From an uncultured Paracoccaceae bacterium (GTDB taxonomy: Bacteria; Pseudomonadota; Alphaproteobacteria; Rhodobacterales; Rhodobacteraceae): a DNA stretch of 10,791 bases. The position numbers were made by a program, and so were the translations under genes. Under the pieces are notes generated by a model. It was not told the DNA's origin. It saw nothing but the letters and a program-made list of their open reading frames with translations, and did no database searches. Location: NCBI GenBank assembly GCA_937916485.1, contig CALFSV010000010.1:1-10791 (forward strand), written 5' to 3'. Positions within the stretch are counted from its first letter, which is position 1, and each line of letters begins with the position of its first letter. This document shows, piece after piece, positions 7,048 through 10,791 of the stretch.

Positions 7048-7076
7048 TTGACTAAACAGGCCGCATCAAGATTACT
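7048..7076 (+). promoter_or_regulatory. Possible promoter of the hyuA-hyuB operon
   Basis: TTGACT (7048-7053) matches the -35 consensus at five of six positions. After a 17-nt spacer, ATTACT (7071-7076) matches TATAAT at only three of six. A start near 7083 would leave a leader of about 25 nt with the AGGA ribosome-binding site before the ATG at 7109. The weak -10 and the upstream direct repeat suggest activation by a bound regulator. Confidence 0.35.
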
Positions 7077-7097
7077 TGTAGATATGTAAATTGATGC

Positions 7098-7101
7098 AGG
7101 A
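7098..7101 (+). promoter_or_regulatory. Ribosome-binding site deciding the hyuA start
   Basis: AGGA lies 7 nt before the ATG at 7109. The upstream in-frame TTG (7091) and ATG (7094) have no comparable box in front of them, and family sequence starts just after 7109, so 7109 is preferred. Confidence 0.55.
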
Positions 7102-7108
7102 CACAGAT

Positions 7109-9160
7109 ATGTCGACTAATCGGGGCGGAATAATCGGTGTGGATGTAGGCGGCACTTTTACAGACCTTGTCGTGATTGACGGTAAAACGGGACACATACG
7201 GATAGCAAAGACGCCGACGACGCTGGAAAATCAGGCATTTGGTGTCCTGACCGCCATAGATGACGCGCAAGTGAAATTACCTGACATCAACTTGATCGTG
7301 CATGGAACCACGACAACGACAAACGCGGTGTTGGAACGCAAACTATCGCGCACAGGGTTGATCACGACAGGCGGCTTTCGGGACGTCCTGGAACTGGGAC
7401 GGCGCACCCGCCCGCAGGCCTATGGCATGACAGGTCAATTCGTACCCATTATTCCCCGTGACCTGCGGCTTGAAGTGCCCGAGCGTATGGACGCATCCGG
7501 CAAAGTCGTAACAACATTGGACGAACAGGCCGTGCGCGACGCGGCGCAAACCCTAATCGATGCTGGGTGTGAAGCTCTGGTTATTCATTTCTTGCATGCA
7601 TACGCAAACTCTGCCCACGAACAACGCGCAGCTGAAATTGCAGCCGAGATTTGGCCGAATAAATATATAACAACAGCTCACAGCCTGTTGTCCGAAACCC
7701 GCGAATTTGAGCGCGGCGTAACAGCGGCAGTGAATGCCTCCGTTCAACCTCTGTTGGAGCGCTACGTGACACGGCTGAGCGACGAACTAGCAGCTCAGGG
7801 ATATGCAGGCGATGTACTTGTGATGAACGGCAATGGTGGCATGATATCTTCAAAACTGGTGGCAAAAGAAGCGGCAAAGACAGTGATGTCGGGTCCTGCC
7901 TCGGGCGTAATGGCAGCGGCTTACACCGGGCGCCGCGCGTGCGAGCCGAATCTGCTGAGCTATGATATGGGCGGGACATCTACAGACGTGGCGCTGATCT
8001 TAAACGGCACGCCGCCCGTATCAAACGAGATTGAGGTCGAATATGCGATGCCAATCCACGTTCCGATGGTGGACGTACGTACGGTCGGCGCAGGCGGCGG
8101 GTCTATCGCGCGGGTCAATCCGGCTGGGCTGCTAGAAGTTGGTCCTCATAGTGCAGGCGCAGACCCCGGCCCAATTTGCTACGGTAGAGGGGGAACGGAT
8201 CCGACTATTTCAGACGCAAATATGCTGCTCGGCCGGCTGAACCCTGAAAAGCTAAATTCGGTGACGGGTGGCATCAGCACCGATGACATCGCTTCGATTT
8301 TCCAAACTAAACTCGGCACGCCGCTTGGTGTCGATGCACGTGCTGCCGCTGAGGCGGTGATCCGCCTAGCCAATGCCAAAATGTCCGGTGCAATACGCAT
8401 GGTGTCGCTGTCGCTGGGCGCCGATCCGCGCGATTTTGCGCTATTCGCCTTTGGTGGAGCTGGGCCGCTTCACGCAGCAGCCCTTGCCCGCGAACTAGGC
8501 GTGCCCCGCGTCTTGATCCCGGCCCGTCCTGGAATTACAAATGCGCTTGGGTGCGCCATTGCAGATTTGCGCCACGACTTTGTGCAAACCATCAACCAGT
8601 CCCTTGATACGGTAGATGTGCAGGTCTTGCATAACGTCTTTGCAGCGCAATCGTCAGCTGGACAATCCGCCCTGAAACGCGAGGCCATCAAAGTGTGCGA
8701 GGTCCAGACAGAATTCAGTGTGGACATGCAGTTTCTAGGTCAAAGCCACGTGATCCGTGTCCATTTAAACCATGGCACACCAACCGCAACGGAACTGCGC
8801 AAAAATTTTGAATCAGTCTATTGGAAGCGTTTTAAGGTGGATTTACCACAGATCAAGGCGAGGATAGTCAATGCCAATTGCTCAGTCATCGGGGTTTGCG
8901 ATCCTATCGACCTGTCACAACTCATTGATCCGGCAGGGCGTCATGACACCGCAATGCCTGTGACCACGCGGGATGTGTATTTTGACGGTGCCGCATTTAA
9001 AACGCCCGTCTACTGGCGCGATCACTTGCCGCAAAATGTGCAGCTAAACGGTCCCGCGGTGATCGAACAACTGGATTGCACCATCCTGATCCCACTGGGC
9101 GATCACGTGACTGGCGGTGTGGATGGTAACCTCACGATCCACATAGGGGGTGCTAAATGA
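7109..9160 (+). CDS. hyuA: HyuA-type hydantoinase/oxoprolinase family ATPase subunit
   Basis: A 683-residue member of the hydantoinase A/5-oxoprolinase/acetone carboxylase beta-subunit family. It should use ATP, probably to phosphorylate a lactam or cyclic imide so that its amide bond can be opened with HyuB. Visible motifs are the N-terminal phosphate-binding GVDVGGTFTDL (residues 10-20), HGTTTTTN (65-72), the second phosphate-binding motif YDMGGTSTD (285-293) and FAFGGAGPLHA (446-456). Length is typical. The start is placed at 7109 because of its AGGA box; in-frame TTG 7091 and ATG 7094 would add up to six residues. The stop overlaps the hyuB start by ATGA. The gene is divergent from the molybdenum hydroxylase operon, which suggests joint use on the same heterocycle: opening of the reduced ring (inference). 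Hydantoin, oxoproline or another cyclic amide are alternatives, because the family does not reveal substrate from motifs. Confidence 0.92.
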   Translation: MSTNRGGIIGVDVGGTFTDLVVIDGKTGHIRIAKTPTTLENQAFGVLTAIDDAQVKLPDINLIVHGTTTTTNAVLERKLSRTGLITTGGFRDVLELGRRTRPQAYGMTGQFVPIIPRDLRLEVPERMDASGKVVTTLDEQAVRDAAQTLIDAGCEALVIHFLHAYANSAHEQRAAEIAAEIWPNKYITTAHSLLSETREFERGVTAAVNASVQPLLERYVTRLSDELAAQGYAGDVLVMNGNGGMISSKLVAKEAAKTVMSGPASGVMAAAYTGRRACEPNLLSYDMGGTSTDVALILNGTPPVSNEIEVEYAMPIHVPMVDVRTVGAGGGSIARVNPAGLLEVGPHSAGADPGPICYGRGGTDPTISDANMLLGRLNPEKLNSVTGGISTDDIASIFQTKLGTPLGVDARAAAEAVIRLANAKMSGAIRMVSLSLGADPRDFALFAFGGAGPLHAAALARELGVPRVLIPARPGITNALGCAIADLRHDFVQTINQSLDTVDVQVLHNVFAAQSSAGQSALKREAIKVCEVQTEFSVDMQFLGQSHVIRVHLNHGTPTATELRKNFESVYWKRFKVDLPQIKARIVNANCSVIGVCDPIDLSQLIDPAGRHDTAMPVTTRDVYFDGAAFKTPVYWRDHLPQNVQLNGPAVIEQLDCTILIPLGDHVTGGVDGNLTIHIGGAK

Positions 9161-10791
9161 GCATTGATCCAATCACACTTTCCGTCATCCAGGCTGGCCT
9201 GCAGCAGGTCTGCGACGAAATGGACCTTAGCTTTTCGCGAGCTGCTTTCTCGCCCGTGATTGCGGAAGCGAACGACAGGTCAGATGGCATTTATGCAGCC
9301 GAAGACGGGGCGCTGATTGCACAAGGTACGGGGGGGTTGCCTGTGTTTGTCGGCACCATGCAGTATTCGACCCGTAAGTTGATCGAAATGATCGCAGCAG
9401 GCACCGTGGCCAAGCCTAAACCCGATGACATCTATATCGTCAACGATCCCTATCTTGGGGGCACGCATCTTATGGACGTTCGGTTCGCACGACCGTTTTA
9501 CCGCAAAGGTGAAATCTATTGCTGGCTCTCGAACACCGGACATTGGCCCGATACAGGTGGCGCTGTGCCGGGTGGATTTTCGGCCTCTGCCACGTCTGTG
9601 GAACAGGAAGGGCTGCGGCTGCCTCCCGTGCGCCTTTTCAAAAAAGGGGTCTTAGACCAGGAAATCTATTCGATCATCTGTTCAAACATTCGGGTCGCGG
9701 ATCAACGGATCGGGGATGTCAAAGCCCAAGCCGCCGCCCTGATGGTCGGCGAGGATCGGTTGAATGCTCTGCTGGACAGATACGGGGACGACGTTGTAAA
9801 AGCGGCCATTGCAGAATTGAGGGTTCGTTCAGACACACAGATGCAAGCGTTTATCGAAGAAATTCCCGATGGAAACTATAGCTCGACGGCTTGGATCGAC
9901 AGTGACGGCGTAGTGAATGAACCTCTAAAAATTCATTTGAAGATCAAGAAAACAAGGGGCCACTTGCAATTCGACTTCTCCGAAAGTAGTCCGCCTTGCA
10001 TGGGGCCGATGAACTCAGTTCTGGCCACGACGCTTTCGTCCGTTTACCTCGCGATGCGACACATATTTCCAGAGGTGCCAATCAGTGCTGGCGCGTTCAC
10101 ACCCTTGGAGATCTTGCAGCCTAAGGGCACATTCTTGGATGCAGAATACCCGCGTCCCGTATCAGGGTGCGCCGCAGAAGTCAGTCAACGCATTGCAGAG
10201 GCCGTTTTTGCAGCCCTTGTAGAAGCGCTCCCGCACCGCGTAACCGCCGCACCAGCAGGTACAAGCGGAAATTTTGCACTGGGTGGGTTTGATCCTGAAA
10301 CGGGGCGTGATTTTGTGATGTATCAACTGTCAGGGGGGGGGTACGGTGGCAACATAGATCACGACGGGCTGTCCAACGGATGTTCGACCATCGGCATATC
10401 CAAGGCACCACCCGTAGAGATCATGGAACAGAATTTCCCGGTCCTATACCACCGCTACGCTCTGCGCGAAGGATCAGGTGGTGCAGGACAGCATCGCGGC
10501 GGCCTAGGGCTGGATTATGAGGTCGAACTGCGACGTGGTAACGCCCGTGCAAGTTTTGTTATGGATCACGGCCGCTTCGGCCCGCAAGGGGCGCTGGGGG
10601 GCGCAGACGGCGCCGTAAACGAGGTCGAGGTTTGGCGCGAGGGCGTCAAATACATTCCCGAACACTTGTCCAAGGAACAAGATATCCCGCTGCAAGCAGG
10701 CGACCGCGTCCGGGTGAAAACACCCGGCGGCGGTGGCTATGGCCCCGCATTAGAGCGAGACTTAGACTTGATTAAAGAAGACAAGCGGCTG
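9157..10791 (+). CDS. hyuB: HyuB-type hydantoinase/oxoprolinase family subunit, 3' end cut by the window
   Basis: The frame is open from the ATG at 9157 to the last base, giving 545 residues without a stop; relatives end shortly after the point reached, so only a small C-terminal part should be missing. It belongs to the hydantoinase B/oxoprolinase C-terminal family. Motifs seen are NDPYLGGTH (residues 96-104, likely metal or substrate site), SGGGYGG (392-398), GSGGAGQHRGGLG (439-451) and TPGGGGYG (522-529). An AGGGGG box ends 6 nt before the ATG, and the start overlaps the hyuA stop by ATGA, so the two subunits are translationally coupled, as expected for a complex. A run of nine G (10333-10341) encodes the three glycines of SGGGYGG. 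With HyuA it would hydrolyse a cyclic amide at the cost of ATP. The substrate is inferred from neighbours only. Confidence 0.92.
   Translation, partial: MSIDPITLSVIQAGLQQVCDEMDLSFSRAAFSPVIAEANDRSDGIYAAEDGALIAQGTGGLPVFVGTMQYSTRKLIEMIAAGTVAKPKPDDIYIVNDPYLGGTHLMDVRFARPFYRKGEIYCWLSNTGHWPDTGGAVPGGFSASATSVEQEGLRLPPVRLFKKGVLDQEIYSIICSNIRVADQRIGDVKAQAAALMVGEDRLNALLDRYGDDVVKAAIAELRVRSDTQMQAFIEEIPDGNYSSTAWIDSDGVVNEPLKIHLKIKKTRGHLQFDFSESSPPCMGPMNSVLATTLSSVYLAMRHIFPEVPISAGAFTPLEILQPKGTFLDAEYPRPVSGCAAEVSQRIAEAVFAALVEALPHRVTAAPAGTSGNFALGGFDPETGRDFVMYQLSGGGYGGNIDHDGLSNGCSTIGISKAPPVEIMEQNFPVLYHRYALREGSGGAGQHRGGLGLDYEVELRRGNARASFVMDHGRFGPQGALGGADGAVNEVEVWREGVKYIPEHLSKEQDIPLQAGDRVRVKTPGGGGYGPALERDLDLIKEDKRL

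Noticed and set aside
7091..7108. Earlier starts for hyuA at TTG 7091 or ATG 7094
   Set aside because: They have no ribosome-binding site in front; the ATG at 7109 has AGGA at 7-nt spacing and leads directly into the conserved phosphate-binding motif. Six residues cannot be excluded by sequence alone.
10333..10341. Frameshift at the G9 tract
   Set aside because: HyuB motifs continue in the same frame on both sides of the tract to the end of the window.

Overview
The window looks like a catabolic island of a marine-type alphaproteobacterium, probably of the Roseobacter/Rhodobacterales group. That placement rests on a mid-50s GC content (judged by eye), the protein flavour of every gene, and the gene combination: a CoxM/CoxL-type molybdenum hydroxylase with '6-hydroxynicotinate reductase', UPF0280, AA_synth and HyuA/HyuB. 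It is an inference; no rRNA or other phylogenetic marker is present.

Layout. Positions 83-6515 hold five minus-strand genes in one tightly coupled operon. In transcription order they are: a FAD subunit of a xanthine dehydrogenase-type hydroxylase (6515-5655); a fused [2Fe-2S]/molybdopterin subunit (5658-2932); a 6-hydroxynicotinate reductase-like Fe-S protein (2935-1502); an ApbE-like UPF0280 protein (1505-657); and an AA_synth family protein (664-83). The first three junctions are 4-nt ATGA overlaps and the last is an 8-nt overlap, so these genes are almost certainly co-transcribed and translationally coupled. Positions 1-82 lie downstream of the last stop codon and show nothing recognisable.

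Positions 6516-7108 are the divergent control region. It is not empty. On the plus strand it carries a decayed MarR-family regulator gene (6579-6992), readable in one frame without any indel but broken by internal TAG, TAA and TAG codons. In front of the minus operon is a perfect 9-bp inverted repeat (6538-6565) overlapping a TTGACA box. In front of the plus operon is a 14-bp direct repeat (7005-7018 and 7030-7043), followed by a TTGACT box.

Positions 7109-10791 hold a plus-strand pair, hyuA-like (7109-9160) and hyuB-like (9157 to the window edge, still open), again joined by an ATGA overlap. Together they would form an ATP-dependent hydantoinase/oxoprolinase-type lactamase.

How the genes may work together. 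The molybdenum enzyme would hydroxylate an N-heteroaromatic ring such as nicotinate to 6-hydroxynicotinate. The Fe-S reductase would partly reduce the ring to a cyclic enamide/lactam. HyuA/HyuB would then open that lactam with ATP. UPF0280 and AA_synth would be accessory or maturation factors, or missing steps. The family calls are well supported; the substrate and pathway order are inference.
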